DNA of 64,000 nucleotides from Candidatus Pantoea bituminis. GTDB taxonomy: Bacteria > Pseudomonadota > Gammaproteobacteria > Enterobacterales > Enterobacteriaceae. Below the pieces are notes generated by a model. That model searched no databases. It saw only the letters and a list, made by a program, of their open reading frames with translations, and was not told the origin of the DNA. Positions 38,062-47,050 of the stretch are shown here, piece after piece (the stretch's first letter is position 1; every line of letters starts with the position of its first letter). The position numbers and the translations under genes are program-made. The stretch lies in NCBI RefSeq assembly GCF_018842675.1, contig NZ_JAGTWO010000005.1:372001-436000 (forward strand), in the 5' to 3' direction.

Positions 38062-38874
38062 TTACAGATCTCCAGGCTGGCTTTGATGCGATCTTCTCTC
38101 GACCCGGCGTGACACGGCATTTTCCGTGGCACCGGTGATGGCCGCGACCAATTCCTGGTTTGACGCATCGGGAGTGAAAATGCCGGTATTACGACCCAGA
38201 CGAAGCACAACGATTCTGTCTGCAACTGCCCGCACATCTTCCATGTTGTGGCTGATAATAATGACGCCTAGCCCGCGGGCCCGCACGCGTTCTATCAGGT
38301 TCAGCACTTCAGCCGTCTGGGCTACGCCAAGTGCCGCGGTGGGTTCATCAAGCATGACGATTTTCGGGTTTAACAGCAGCGATCGGGCAATGGCGACCGT
38401 TTGACGTTGACCGCCTGATAATGACGCCACAGGTTGGCGCACTGAAGGGATCCGAGCCGCCAACTCGTTTAACAGTGTCCAGGCGCGTACTTCCATCGAG
38501 ACTTCGTCTAACTGCCAGGCGGAAATCTCATGGCCTAAAAACAGATTGGCAACCACATCAAGGTTTTCACACAGTGCCAGATCCTGAAACACGGTGGCGA
38601 TACCGTATTCCAACGCTTTGCCGGGACTGTCGAGATTCACCGGCTTGCCTTCAAATTCCACCGTACCGGAAGTGGGCTGGTGCACACCCGCAAGGATTTT
38701 CACCAGCGTCGATTTCCCCGCGCCGTTATCACCCACCAGCGCCACCACTTCGCCTGCGAAGATCGCCAGATCAATATCTGTCAGTGCAGAAACCGCGCCA
38801 AAGTTTTTCGAGACTTTACTGAGCTTCAGTATTGGCTGCCCCTTATCGGGCAGAGTGTCATTTTCATTCAACAT
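38062..38874 (-). CDS. Sugar ABC transporter ATPase (single-domain)
   Basis: A 270-aa ATPase of the carbohydrate-uptake-2 class. Walker A is GDNGAGKST, the signature is LSGGQRQTVAIARSL, Walker B is IVMLDEPTAALG and the H-loop is IISHNM. It contains one nucleotide-binding domain, whereas RbsA and XylG have two, so the active transporter should use a homodimer, as in FrcA-type systems. It lies between the binding protein (62-base gap) and the permease in the ribitol cluster. Confidence 0.88.
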   Translation of the reverse strand: MLNENDTLPDKGQPILKLSKVSKNFGAVSALTDIDLAIFAGEVVALVGDNGAGKSTLVKILAGVHQPTSGTVEFEGKPVNLDSPGKALEYGIATVFQDLALCENLDVVANLFLGHEISAWQLDEVSMEVRAWTLLNELAARIPSVRQPVASLSGGQRQTVAIARSLLLNPKIVMLDEPTAALGVAQTAEVLNLIERVRARGLGVIIISHNMEDVRAVADRIVVLRLGRNTGIFTPDASNQELVAAITGATENAVSRRVERRSHQSQPGDL

Positions 38875-38936
38875 GGCGTGACCCTGATTCGATGAAAAAG
38901 AGGTCCGTAAGCGTCCGCTACGGACGACTTGCTGAC

Positions 38937-39980
38937 TTACTGAATACCCAGCTTTTTGCAGTCTGCGGCATATTCACCGGTACAGACTTGCGCTGGCGTT
39001 TGGATCTTCTTGTCGAAGATTTCGGCTTTGATGTTTTTGGCCGTAATCACTGCGGGCACGAAGAGTTGCGAAGGTGTGTTGTACAAGGTGGTGCCCGCTT
39101 TGGGTGTTTTGCCTTGAATCAAGGCCACCGCGACGTTAGCCGCTGCGGCCGCTACCACTTCTGAGGGTTTGGAAATGGTGTTGTATTGATCGCCTGCGAT
39201 GATCAGTTGCAGCGCGGCAATAGTGGCATCATTGCCGGTGACGGGCGGGATCGGCGTGACGCCAGCGGCTTTGAATGCGGCTATCGCACCGCCGCCTGTA
39301 CCATCATTAGCCGCAACCACGCCTTTGATTTGATCGCTGAAACGGGTGATCTGGCCGGAAGCCCACTCCTGTGCTTTCGGTGGTGCCCATTCAGGCGTAT
39401 CAAACTCAGCCAGCGTTTTGTAGCCAGACTCTTTCAGCCCGCGATGCACACCGTCACGGATCAATCCTGCGGCGGCATCCGTGGGTGAACCGTTGATCTG
39501 CAGAACGCCTGCACCGGCTTTGACCCCCGATGCTTTCAGGTGATCGACCAGTGATTTAGAAATGGCGTAACCAATGCCTTCGTTGTCGAAAGAAATATAG
39601 AAATCAGCCGCTTTACCCGGGATGGGACGATCGTAAGCGACAACTTTAACGTCCTGCGAATGGGCGATTTCTAAAAGACCTGCTGCCGCCGAGGAATCAA
39701 CCGGATCCAGTACAATGACTTTCGCACCTTGCGCAATCACCGAGTTGAATTGCTGTTGCTGCAAAGAGGCACTGGCGTTGGCGTTTTGATAAATCACTTT
39801 GCAATCGGCGCAGAGTTTCGCCATTTCCGCTTTGAATCCGGGGTAATCATGCTGTTCATAACGTGTAGATGCCTGATCGGGCATCAGAAAAGCCACTGTC
39901 GCCGACTCCGCTGCCTGGGCAGCACCAGCAACACAAACCAACGCGGCAGCCGAAGCCACCAGAATAGTGCGATAACGCAT
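38937..39980 (-). CDS. XylF/ChvE-type sugar-binding protein
   Basis: A 347-aa periplasmic protein with a cleavable signal (cleavage after AGAAQAA) and the type-1 fold of pentose-binding proteins (FLMPDQASTRYEQHDYPGF, DPVDSSAAAGLL, AYDRPIPGKAADFYISFDN). The C-terminus carries two cysteines (VCTGEYAADC) that probably form a disulfide. First gene of the leftward rbt operon. Given the downstream ribitol dehydrogenase and D-ribulokinase, ribitol is the inferred ligand. The closest experimentally known relatives bind xylose and other aldoses. Confidence 0.85.
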   Translation of the reverse strand: MRYRTILVASAAALVCVAGAAQAAESATVAFLMPDQASTRYEQHDYPGFKAEMAKLCADCKVIYQNANASASLQQQQFNSVIAQGAKVIVLDPVDSSAAAGLLEIAHSQDVKVVAYDRPIPGKAADFYISFDNEGIGYAISKSLVDHLKASGVKAGAGVLQINGSPTDAAAGLIRDGVHRGLKESGYKTLAEFDTPEWAPPKAQEWASGQITRFSDQIKGVVAANDGTGGGAIAAFKAAGVTPIPPVTGNDATIAALQLIIAGDQYNTISKPSEVVAAAAANVAVALIQGKTPKAGTTLYNTPSQLFVPAVITAKNIKAEIFDKKIQTPAQVCTGEYAADCKKLGIQ

Positions 39981-40175
39981 TTCTCTTCTCCTCGATTAGA
40001 CGGGAAAGCATTTCAGTGCGTGTCGGCATGACATTCGCGACTGAAAAACGCGAAGGAGAAAGCGGCTACGGGACATCAGGGGTCTGTTAACTGCGACAGG
40101 CTTCTCCCGCTATGACTTTTTCCATAACGTTTATTTGCCATTTAAATCACATTTAATTCACATCGACATTACATT

Positions 40176-40193
40176 TGCTCAATCGATGGAGCA
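40176..40193. promoter_or_regulatory. LacI-type operator candidate of the ribitol cluster
   Basis: TGCTCAATCGATGGAGCA is palindromic except for one central mismatched pair and has the central CG typical of LacI/GalR operators. It lies between the divergent binding-protein gene (39980) and the LacI-family gene (40251), where a repressor of both would be expected to bind. Confidence 0.6.
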
Positions 40194-40250
40194 TGATTGT
40201 CACTATTGAAAATTAGTGTCAAGCTAACTAAAAAACAGAGATTGGGATTT

Positions 40251-41263
40251 GTGATTCAACGCAAACAAGTCAAGAAAACGACGATCTACGACCTGGCTGA
40301 ATTGACCGGCGCATCTGCCAGCGCGGTCAGTTCTGTGCTCAACGGCAGCTGGAAGAAACGCCGTATCAGCGCAAAGCTGGCGGAAAAAATTACCCGAATT
40401 GCCGAAGAGCAGGGCTATGCACTAAACAAACCCGCCAGCCTGTTACGCAGTAAAAAGTCGAAAATTATCGGCATGATTGTGCCTAAATACGACAACCGCT
40501 ATTTCGGATCGATTGTTGAGCGCTTCGAGTCCATGGCGCGCGAACGCGGGCTTTTTCCCATCATCACTTGCACCCAACGAGAACCTGCGCTGGAAGTCGA
40601 AGCCGCAAGCGCCATGCTCTCTTATCAGGTGGATTGGATGATCTCGACCGGCGCAACCGATCCCGACAAAATCACCGATATTTGTGCCCAGGCTGGCGTG
40701 CCAACGCTTAATCTGGATCTTCCCGGCAAACACGCGCCCTCAGTGATTTCAGATAACTATGGCGGCGCAAAAGAGCTGACGCATCGTATTTTTAAAAGCT
40801 GTGAGAGGCGTCTCGGTTCGGCGCAGTCGCTGGTGTTTGTGGGGGCAGGCGGACCGATCACAACACCCTTGAACGTTTGCGCGGATTTACGGATGCCCAC
40901 AAAGAATGGGGTTTAGAGGTGGCTGAATCGAGACTTCTGGCCTGCGGCTATGCGCCAGAAAAATCAGAACAGGCACTTAAAGAGTATGTCGGGCAGGGCG
41001 AACGTCCTATTGCAGGCTTGTTTGTTAACTCCACTATTTCGCTGGAAGGGGTAATGCGATGGATGCTGATGTCAGGCTATACCGGTGAAAAACAGCTGGC
41101 GATGGGCTGCTTTGACTGGGATCCTTTCGTCGCGCTATTAGGGTATGACATCGAAATGGTTCGGCAAGATGTACCGGCCATGTTAGACGCGATATTCAAG
41201 ATTATTGATGCCGGTGCCACGGATAAGCAGCTTATTGAAATTCCGCCCCTCTTTACCCGCTGA
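40251..41263 (+). CDS. LacI-family transcriptional regulator of the ribitol cluster (apparent frameshift)
   Basis: The N-terminal HTH reads TTIYDLAELTGASASAVSSVLNG, the hinge is NKPASLLRSKKS, and a sugar-binding-protein-like effector domain follows. The frame breaks at the G5 run 40841-40845: LVFVGG should continue RRTDHNTLERLRGF. Restoring one base gives 337 aa, the usual LacI length. I prefer GTG 40251 (MIQRKQVKKTT) as start; an upstream in-frame ATG at 40197 would add 18 atypical residues. It diverges from the ABC-rbtDK operon and is presumably its ribitol- or ribulose-responsive repressor. Confidence 0.87.
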
Positions 41264-41439
41264 AGTCGCCAGAAGCCCGGTTTATGTTTACGCCGGGTTT
41301 GCAGCACAATCCTGCATTCATTAAGCCTCCACGCTCATTATCACGATTCGGACAGTTCTACGTGGTCAGAGGTCACACGAGTTGCTAAGTTTAGGTGCTA
41401 AACTTTTTACCCTTTTTCATCCTTAACCAGGAAAAGATA

Positions 41440-41623
41440 ATGTCTACAAACGCACTTCTTACTGGCGTTATTGGAGAAGCCGTTTTGGAACTCATTGAAA
41501 GAAAAGAGCTGGTTGCTTCTGACAGCATCTTGAAGATGATCGAAAAAAACGGAGTTTCTCGCAAAACCGCGCTCAACAACAGATTCTTGATTACGCCATC
41601 GAGTGGATAAAAAAGGGGTGTAA
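41440..41623 (+). CDS. Small hypothetical protein (frame uncertain)
   Basis: As sequenced the frame from ATG 41440 ends at 41610 (56 aa, ...NNRFLITPSSG). If one A is restored in the A7 run 41543-41549 and one in the A6 run 41609-41614, it reads 61 aa with a helical C-terminus (QQQILDYAIEWIKKGV) ending at 41623. That version looks more protein-like and fits the homopolymer-loss pattern of this sequence. The helix-rich layout is faintly reminiscent of YmgB/AriR-type small regulators, but I would not assign it. A GGAAAAG ribosome-binding site precedes the ATG. Confidence 0.55.
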
Positions 41624-41803
41624 AACTCTCCCGTTTTTATCGCCTCACGCGCTGCAAGTTTAGCCGCAGCTTTGTGCGCTGACTTGCTGCTTTATTAATG
41701 TCAGCACTTTCCCCGATATCCTTGTTTTTGAATGGGCTTATTACTTAGCTCAACACGTTGCGATTTTGCTGAGTCAGCAACGAAACTTCAGTTGATGCGT
41801 AAA

Positions 41804-41821
41804 ATGTAATAATATAACATT
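41804..41821. promoter_or_regulatory. Zur box upstream of zinT
   Basis: ATGTAATAATATAACATT differs by one base from the Zur operator core ATGTTATANTATAACATT and lies within a larger 8-bp inverted repeat (AATGTAAT/ATTACATT, 41803-41826). It ends about 30 bases before the zinT start, so zinc-bound Zur should repress zinT. Confidence 0.8.
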
Positions 41822-41852
41822 ACATTTCATGTTGCTCACTGAGGATTACGTT

Positions 41853-42502
41853 TTGGCACATAGCTTGGGTAAACTTGTATTGGCTCTGGGTACGCTTGTT
41901 TTAAGCAGTCAGGTTTTCGCTCATGCGCATCATTCACACGGTAAACCGTTGACTGAAGCTGAGCAAAAAGCGTCTGAAGGGATTTTTAGTAACGAAAGCG
42001 TGAAAGAGAGAAGCCTGACAGACTGGGATGGCATTTGGCAGTCTGTTTATCCTTTATTGCAGAGTGGCGAGCTGGATCCTGTCTTCAGAAAAAAGCGGAA
42101 AAAGATACACGTAAAACATTTGAAGAGATAAAAGAGTATTACCGTAAAGGATACGCGACAGATATTGATACCATTGGTATTGAAAACGGCGTAATAGAGT
42201 TTCATCAAGGCGATAAGGTCAGTTCATGTAAATATGACAGTGCCGGTTACAAAATCCTCACTTATGCATCGGGCAATAAAGGCGTTCGCTATTTATTTGA
42301 GTGTAAAGAGCCCAACAGTAAAGCGCCTAAGTATGTGCAGTTCAGCGATCACACCATCGCTCCACGCAAGTCCGCGCACTACCATATTTTCATTGGCAAC
42401 AGCTCTCAAGAGGCCCTGCTGAAAGAGATGGAAAGCTGGCCTACTTATTATCCTTACCAGTTAATGAATAAACAGGTTGTTGATGAAATGCTTCACCACT
42501 GA
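41853..42502 (+). CDS. zinT: Periplasmic zinc/cadmium-binding protein ZinT (apparent frameshift)
   Basis: A zinc-scavenging periplasmic protein that works with ZnuA. After the signal peptide (ending SSQVFA) comes the His-rich metal segment [34 protein letters not shown] and [20 protein letters not shown] stretches are diagnostic of ZinT. The frame breaks at the A6 run 42089-42094 (DPVFRKK then [12 protein letters not shown]). Restoring one base and starting at TTG 41853 (TGAGGA 7 bases upstream) gives 216 aa, exactly E. coli ZinT. An ATG at 41829 would add eight residues and overlap the Zur site region. Zur regulation is expected from the box at 41804. Confidence 0.93.
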
Positions 42503-42550
42503 TGTGGTAAAGGTGAATGTTTTATCGCGTTATTAACGTACACAGTCTTT

Positions 42551-42582
42551 CACGCCGCCTTTCAATCATAAAAGGCGGCGTG
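42551..42582. terminator. Hairpin between convergent zinT and pqiB
   Basis: CACGCCGCCTTT (42551-42562) and AAAGGCGGCGTG (42571-42582) form a perfect 12-bp GC-rich stem with an 8-base loop, between the zinT and pqiB stop codons. There is no strong T tract on either side, so efficiency as an intrinsic terminator is uncertain. Confidence 0.65.
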
Positions 42583-42607
42583 ATTCATAGCGTTGACGCG
42601 TCGCCTG

Positions 42608-44247
42608 TTATTTGGCTCTTTTTGGCTGCGGATCTTGATCGCGTTCAGCTTCAAACACCAGCGCATTACTTTTGCTGTTGAGCTTTTTCAGTACCGGTTG
42701 TAATTCCCGCAGTACCTGATCCAGGCGCTGCATATCGCCGACTAACTTGTCATAGGCAGGGGAACCTTGTTGCAATCCTTTCATGCTACGTCCCAATTCA
42801 CGCAGCGTTTGCTGCATCTCTTCAGGCAAGGTTTTCATGGCCGGGCTAGCAGTGAACTGATTGACATGCTTCAGTGATGTTTGCAGCTCGCGCAGTGTGC
42901 GCTGGCTCTCTTTCAAGGTACCTGTTGCCTCAGCCAGCACCGGGTTGAGTTGCAAGCCGTTAATTTTATCTAACGTGGCAACCAGTTTTTGTTGAATCTG
43001 ATTCAGCCCGCTATTGGTGGTGGGAATGATCTCATATCCGGCTACTTCAACAGGGCCTTTATAAGGCGTCGCATTTTCATAGAAGTCTAAATCGATATAA
43101 AGCGCGCCGGAGATCAAATTACCTGTTTTTAGCGTGGCACGCAGGCCGCGTTTTTTGCCCTCATGAAGTCGTTGTTCAAGATTGAAATTCTTGCCCATAC
43201 CTTTGATAAAACGATCCGGTTCGATGCTGATCAGCACCGGAACCTGATAATTGGTGTGAAGATCTTGCGTCACGCCCGGCAAAAAGAAGGGTACCTGAGC
43301 CACGGTACCAAGGCGAATGCCGCGAAACTCCACCGGTGCGCCCGCTTGCAGACCGCGCACTGAATCGGTAAAGAACATCAGGAAATCGATGTGTTCGGTA
43401 TAAAGGGAGTCCTGAATGCTGCGCTGATCGTCAAACAGATGGAATTCCGCTTTATTCTCTGCCGCTGCACCGGGTTGCCAGCCCTCCGGCACGTCAAAGC
43501 TTACGCCACCGCTGAGCAGGGTGGTCAGCGATCCCATTTCTACGCGCATCCCAGAAGCAGACATTTCTACGGCCACACCGCTGTCTTTCCAAAAGCGGGC
43601 GTTAGTTGTCACCAGCGCGTCATAAGGTGAATAGATAAATAACTGATAATTCATAAGGCGCTTATCGGTATCAAAGGCACTGGTTTCAACTGCGCCTACG
43701 CGATAGCCGCGAAATAACACCGGATCGCCTGGATTGAGCTGTCCCGCTTTTTTGCTGTCGAGGGTGATATGAATGCCTTTGGCGTTAGCGGGTGCCAGCG
43801 GAGGGGAATCTAATAAGGTGTATTGCGTTGGCTGTGCGCCGCTGGAACCCGGCTGTAATTCAATATAGGCGCCGGATAATAACGTCCCGAGACCTGTCAC
43901 GCCGCCGCGTCCCACTTGCGGTTTTACCACCCAAAATACGCTATTGCCGTGCAACAATCTTTCCATACCGGTTTGCAGACGCGCTTTGATTTCAACGTGA
44001 TGAAGATCCTCACTCAATACTGCGCTTTCAACCAAACCGATGTTGATGCTGCGACTCTTGATCGTGGTTTTTCCTCTTCTATTCCTTCAGCATTCGCTGT
44101 GATCAGCGTGACTTCCGGCCCTTGACGGCTGTAGTGATAATATAAAATCCATCCGCCAATCAATAAGGTCACGCCGGGGATAATCCAGACCGGTGACCAG
44201 CGTTTTATTTTATCAATTTTGGCAATGCCATCACTATTTGCCTTCAA
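42608..44247 (-). CDS. pqiB: Intermembrane transport protein PqiB (apparent frameshift)
   Basis: An MCE-domain protein anchored in the inner membrane by one N-terminal TM (SPVWIIPGVTLLIGGWILYY), with three MCE domains and a long C-terminal helix that forms a needle spanning the periplasm for lipid transport. GLGTLLSGAYIELQPG and FRGYRVGAVETSAFDT are MCE-loop regions matching E. coli PqiB. The frame breaks at a run of five A on the coding strand (44068-44072: GIEEEK then TTIKSRSINIGLV). Restoring it gives 546 aa, identical in length to E. coli PqiB. Oddly, neither pqiA nor pqiC flanks it. Confidence 0.93.
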
Positions 44248-44786
44248 GACACGCCTCCTTAAGGCTGCTTTTTTAGAGACATGATTACAGCGATAAATAA
44301 ATATTCCGCAAAGATGACTAAATGAAACGCAAATAAATTAATGAGTTGCAATAGTTGAATTTACTTTAGATGAGGTGCGGCTTTCTTCTGCATCTATTTT
44401 AACCCTGTCATTATAGTTAATCTCTGCCGGAAGCCAGACGATTGCTGATAACAGGTTTATGATAAATATCAAAATTGGGCTGAAAAATTAAAGGATAAGT
44501 CGGACAGTAAACGTAAATTTTCCTTATGTCTCTTCATGTCATTTTTAACCATAAAAACGCATTTGCATGAATGAACGTTATGCTTAATTAAGAGGTTTGT
44601 CTCGTTTAATCGGTGCGGGGTTTAATTTTATTTACATGAAGTTAAAGAGTCGGGCGTAGCTTCATTGCATAACTGAAAATAATTTAATTTGTCGGGGCTG
44701 TATGGAGCGGGCATTTCTCGTTAGGCGTATTTTGTAAATAAATAACGTCTACATTTAAGTAACTAAGTATTTTATTCGAGGCGGGT
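44248..44786. other. AT-rich gene-free region between pqiB and the DUF3302 gene
   Basis: These 539 bases hold the divergent promoters of pqiB and the DUF3302/HlyD pair. I find no ORF, tRNA or convincing operator, only AT-rich sequence. In particular there is no remnant of pqiA. Confidence 0.5.
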
Positions 44787-45110
44787 ATGTTTCTTAACTA
44801 CTTTGCGCTAGGCGTTCTGGTGGTTGTTTTTCTGATCATCTTTTATGGAATTATCATTCTTCATGATATTCCCTATCTGATTGCTAAATCGCGTAATCAT
44901 CCCCATGCCGATGCTATTCACGTTGCGGGCTGGGTTAGCTTGTTTACCTTGCATGTCATTTGGCCCTTTTTGTGGATTTGGGCCACTCTTTATCGGGCGG
45001 ATCGTGGCTGGGGAATGCAAAAACAAGAGGCGTCACTGGAACAACTGCAGCAGCGGGTGGCGGAACTGGAGCACAAATTAAGCGGTATCAAGGCACGTCC
45101 GCGGGAGTAA
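44787..45110 (+). CDS. DUF3302 inner-membrane protein (YiaW/YibI-like)
   Basis: A 107-aa protein with two hydrophobic helices (about 5-30 and 45-68) and a charged coiled-coil-like tail ([16 protein letters not shown]). The segments [22 protein letters not shown] and [16 protein letters not shown] match the DUF3302 family, which in E. coli pairs with an HlyD-type protein (YiaW-YiaV, YibI-YibH). The same pairing occurs here, with the HlyD gene 4 bases downstream. The function is unknown; it is thought to be part of an envelope efflux/adaptor unit. Confidence 0.88.
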   Translation: MFLNYFALGVLVVVFLIIFYGIIILHDIPYLIAKSRNHPHADAIHVAGWVSLFTLHVIWPFLWIWATLYRADRGWGMQKQEASLEQLQQRVAELEHKLSGIKARPRE

Positions 45111-45114
45111 CCCT

Positions 45115-46249
45115 ATGGATTTACTCATTATCCTCACCTATGTTGCTTTCGCCTGGGCTGTCTTCAAAATATTCAAAATCCCGGTAAATAAATGGACAAT
45201 ACCCACTGCCGCATTAGGGGTGTTTTTCTGGTTAGCGCACTGATCTTGTTGATGAATTATAACCATCCTTACACCGCGTTGGCGCAAAAGGCGGTAATTG
45301 CTATACCTGTCACGCCTCAGGTGACAGGGATCGTTACGCAAGTCACTGATAAACAAAACGTGCGAATCAGCAAAGGCGAAATGCTGTTTAGTTTAGATCG
45401 AACCCGTTTTCAGGCCAGAGTCGACAGGCTCAAGGCCGATCTGATGACAGCTGTTCATAACATACAGGCGTTAAAAGGCCAGCTAGAAGAAGCCATCGCG
45501 AATACTACACACGTTTCGGCTGAAAGAGACCGCTTATTCAAAGATTACCAGCGCTATGTGGCGGGGAGTAAGGCCAAGGTAAACCCTTTTTCTGAAAGAG
45601 ATATTGATAATGCCCGTCAGGATTTCTTAGCGCAGGATGCCTTAGTAAAAGGCTCAGTAGCGGAGCAGGGGCAGATTAAAAGTCAGCTGGAGAGCGTGGT
45701 CAATGGCGAGCAATCGCAAATTGTCAGCCTGCGGGCCCAGCTGACCGAAGCGCAATATAATTTGGAACAAACAGTGGTTCGCGCCCCAAGTGACGGCTAT
45801 GTCACACAGGTATTGATTCGGCCCGGAACCTATGCGGCAGCGCTTCCTCTGCGTCCGGTAATGATTTTTATACCGGAGCAAAAACGGCTGATCATTGCGC
45901 AGTTCAGGCAAAATTCGCTGCTGCGTTTAAAGACAGGCGATGAAGCTGAAGTTGTTTTTAATGCATTACCGGGTCAGGTTTTTCCGGCAAGCTTATTAGC
46001 GTTTTACCGGTGGTGCCGGGCGGTACTTATCAAGCTCAGGGCGTGCTGCAATCGTTGAATATCGTGCCCGGCTCTGACGGGGTCCTGACGGTGATTGAAT
46101 TAGATCCAAACCATGATGTAGACGCGCTCCCCGATGGAATATTTGCACAAGTAGCTGTTTATTCTGATCACTTTAGTCATGTTTCCGTGATGCGAAAGGT
46201 TTTGCTGCGCATGACCAGCTGGATGCATTATCTCTATCTTGATCATTAA
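45115..46249 (+). CDS. HlyD-family membrane fusion protein, YibH/YiaV-like (two apparent frameshifts)
   Basis: An adaptor protein with N-terminal TMs ([26 protein letters not shown]), a lipoyl/barrel-sandwich domain ([20 protein letters not shown]), a coiled-coil hairpin of about 130 residues and a beta-barrel domain. The frame breaks at the G4 run 45217-45220 (AALGG VFLVSA) and the T5 run 45979-45983 ([18 protein letters not shown]). Restoring both gives 378 aa, the length of E. coli YibH. It is coupled to the DUF3302 gene. No transporter ATPase/RND or outer-membrane partner is nearby, as is also the case for yibH. Confidence 0.87.
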
Positions 46250-46256
46250 TGATAAA

Positions 46257-46365
46257 GACCCGTCATCCTTCAAGCTTCACTTGTTCACTCCTTTCACTGA
46301 CCACGGTAAGCTGCGTGGGACTTACCCGCTTGCCGCCTTTATGCAACTCGAATAATTAGGGTATA
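46257..46365. repeat. Enterobacterial intergenic palindromic repeat (ERIC-like)
   Basis: Between GACCCGTCAT (46257) and GGGTATA (46365) the sequence follows a repeat common in intergenic DNA of Serratia, Yersinia, Pectobacterium and relatives. Read on the minus strand it begins TATACCCTAATTATTCGAG, continues with AGGCGGCAAG and ends with a GCTTGAAGGATGACGGGTC-type terminus. One copy is seen, about 110 bases. It is probably transcribed as a hairpin at the 3' end of the HlyD gene. Confidence 0.7.
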
Positions 46366-46502
46366 TGCGTGTTATAAATTAGATGCCTTCATATTAAATG
46401 GCATGAAAGACGTCGTGCTCATCGCTGAGTGAGGCGAATTTAGAATGAGCCACAGTGAGTGATTTATATTTAGCGACAGTAATAAAGAGCGAGAAAAACC
46501 AT

Positions 46503-46534
46503 TTATAAAAAAATAAACGGCCCTAAAGCCGTTT
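46503..46534 (-). terminator. Terminator of the terW-containing leftward operon
   Basis: On the minus strand AAACGGC pairs with GCCGTTT and is followed by TATTTTTTT. It lies 21-52 bases after the terW stop codon. Confidence 0.75.
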
Positions 46535-46554
46535 GTTGTGTTGTATGGATCCGC

Positions 46555-47019
46555 TTATTTCTTGGTTTTCGCTGCACCGAGGCAGCGGGCAAGGTAATTA
46601 TCTACCAGCCACTCCACCACTTGGCTACGATTCATGCCTTCTTTATTGCCATAAGATTCTATTTTGCGTATCACGGACAAACGCAAAGATAATGAAACGG
46701 ACTTCTTGGCCTCTTTGTCCAAAATGACAGAAGAGGTGCTACCAATAGGGGCCGATTTCTCATAAACAGCCAGCGCTTCACGCGTATAACGCACCACTTT
46801 TGGGGTAATGTCGCCCGGTGTGGTGAGTTGATATTTGTTGGTGCTCTTCAGGAAGCGTACTTCAGCTTTATATTCATCCCGTAAATTCCGCAAATCGCGG
46901 TTAAAAGTGGGTTCGGAACAATCCAGTTCCTTGATAAGCGTCTCCTTACCTACTGGCTTTCCGGTATGCAATAAGACAATCAGCTTAAATTGTCTGTATT
47001 GTTTTGCGCTCAGGGACAT
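46555..47019 (-). CDS. terW: Tellurite-resistance regulator TerW
   Basis: A 154-aa protein. The N-terminal half is a winged-HTH-like region (GKPVGKETLIKELDCSEPTFNRDLRNL) and the C-terminal part a second helical, RHH-like region (KSVSLSLRLSVIRKIESYGN), as in TerW of E. coli O157 ter islands. TerW is needed for full expression of the ter determinant and binds its promoter region. It is the last gene of the leftward unit, 31 bases after the CitE-like gene. Candidate binding sites are the palindromes in 52166-52336. Confidence 0.85.
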   Translation of the reverse strand: MSLSAKQYRQFKLIVLLHTGKPVGKETLIKELDCSEPTFNRDLRNLRDEYKAEVRFLKSTNKYQLTTPGDITPKVVRYTREALAVYEKSAPIGSTSSVILDKEAKKSVSLSLRLSVIRKIESYGNKEGMNRSQVVEWLVDNYLARCLGAAKTKK

Positions 47020-47050
47020 TTCACACCATTTCTCAAAAGACGCTCACGGT

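Noticed and set aside
37950..38237. 95-aa minus-strand frame beginning inside the sugar ATPase gene
   Set aside because: It merely contains the true N-terminal codons of the permease before a homopolymer break and is not a separate gene.
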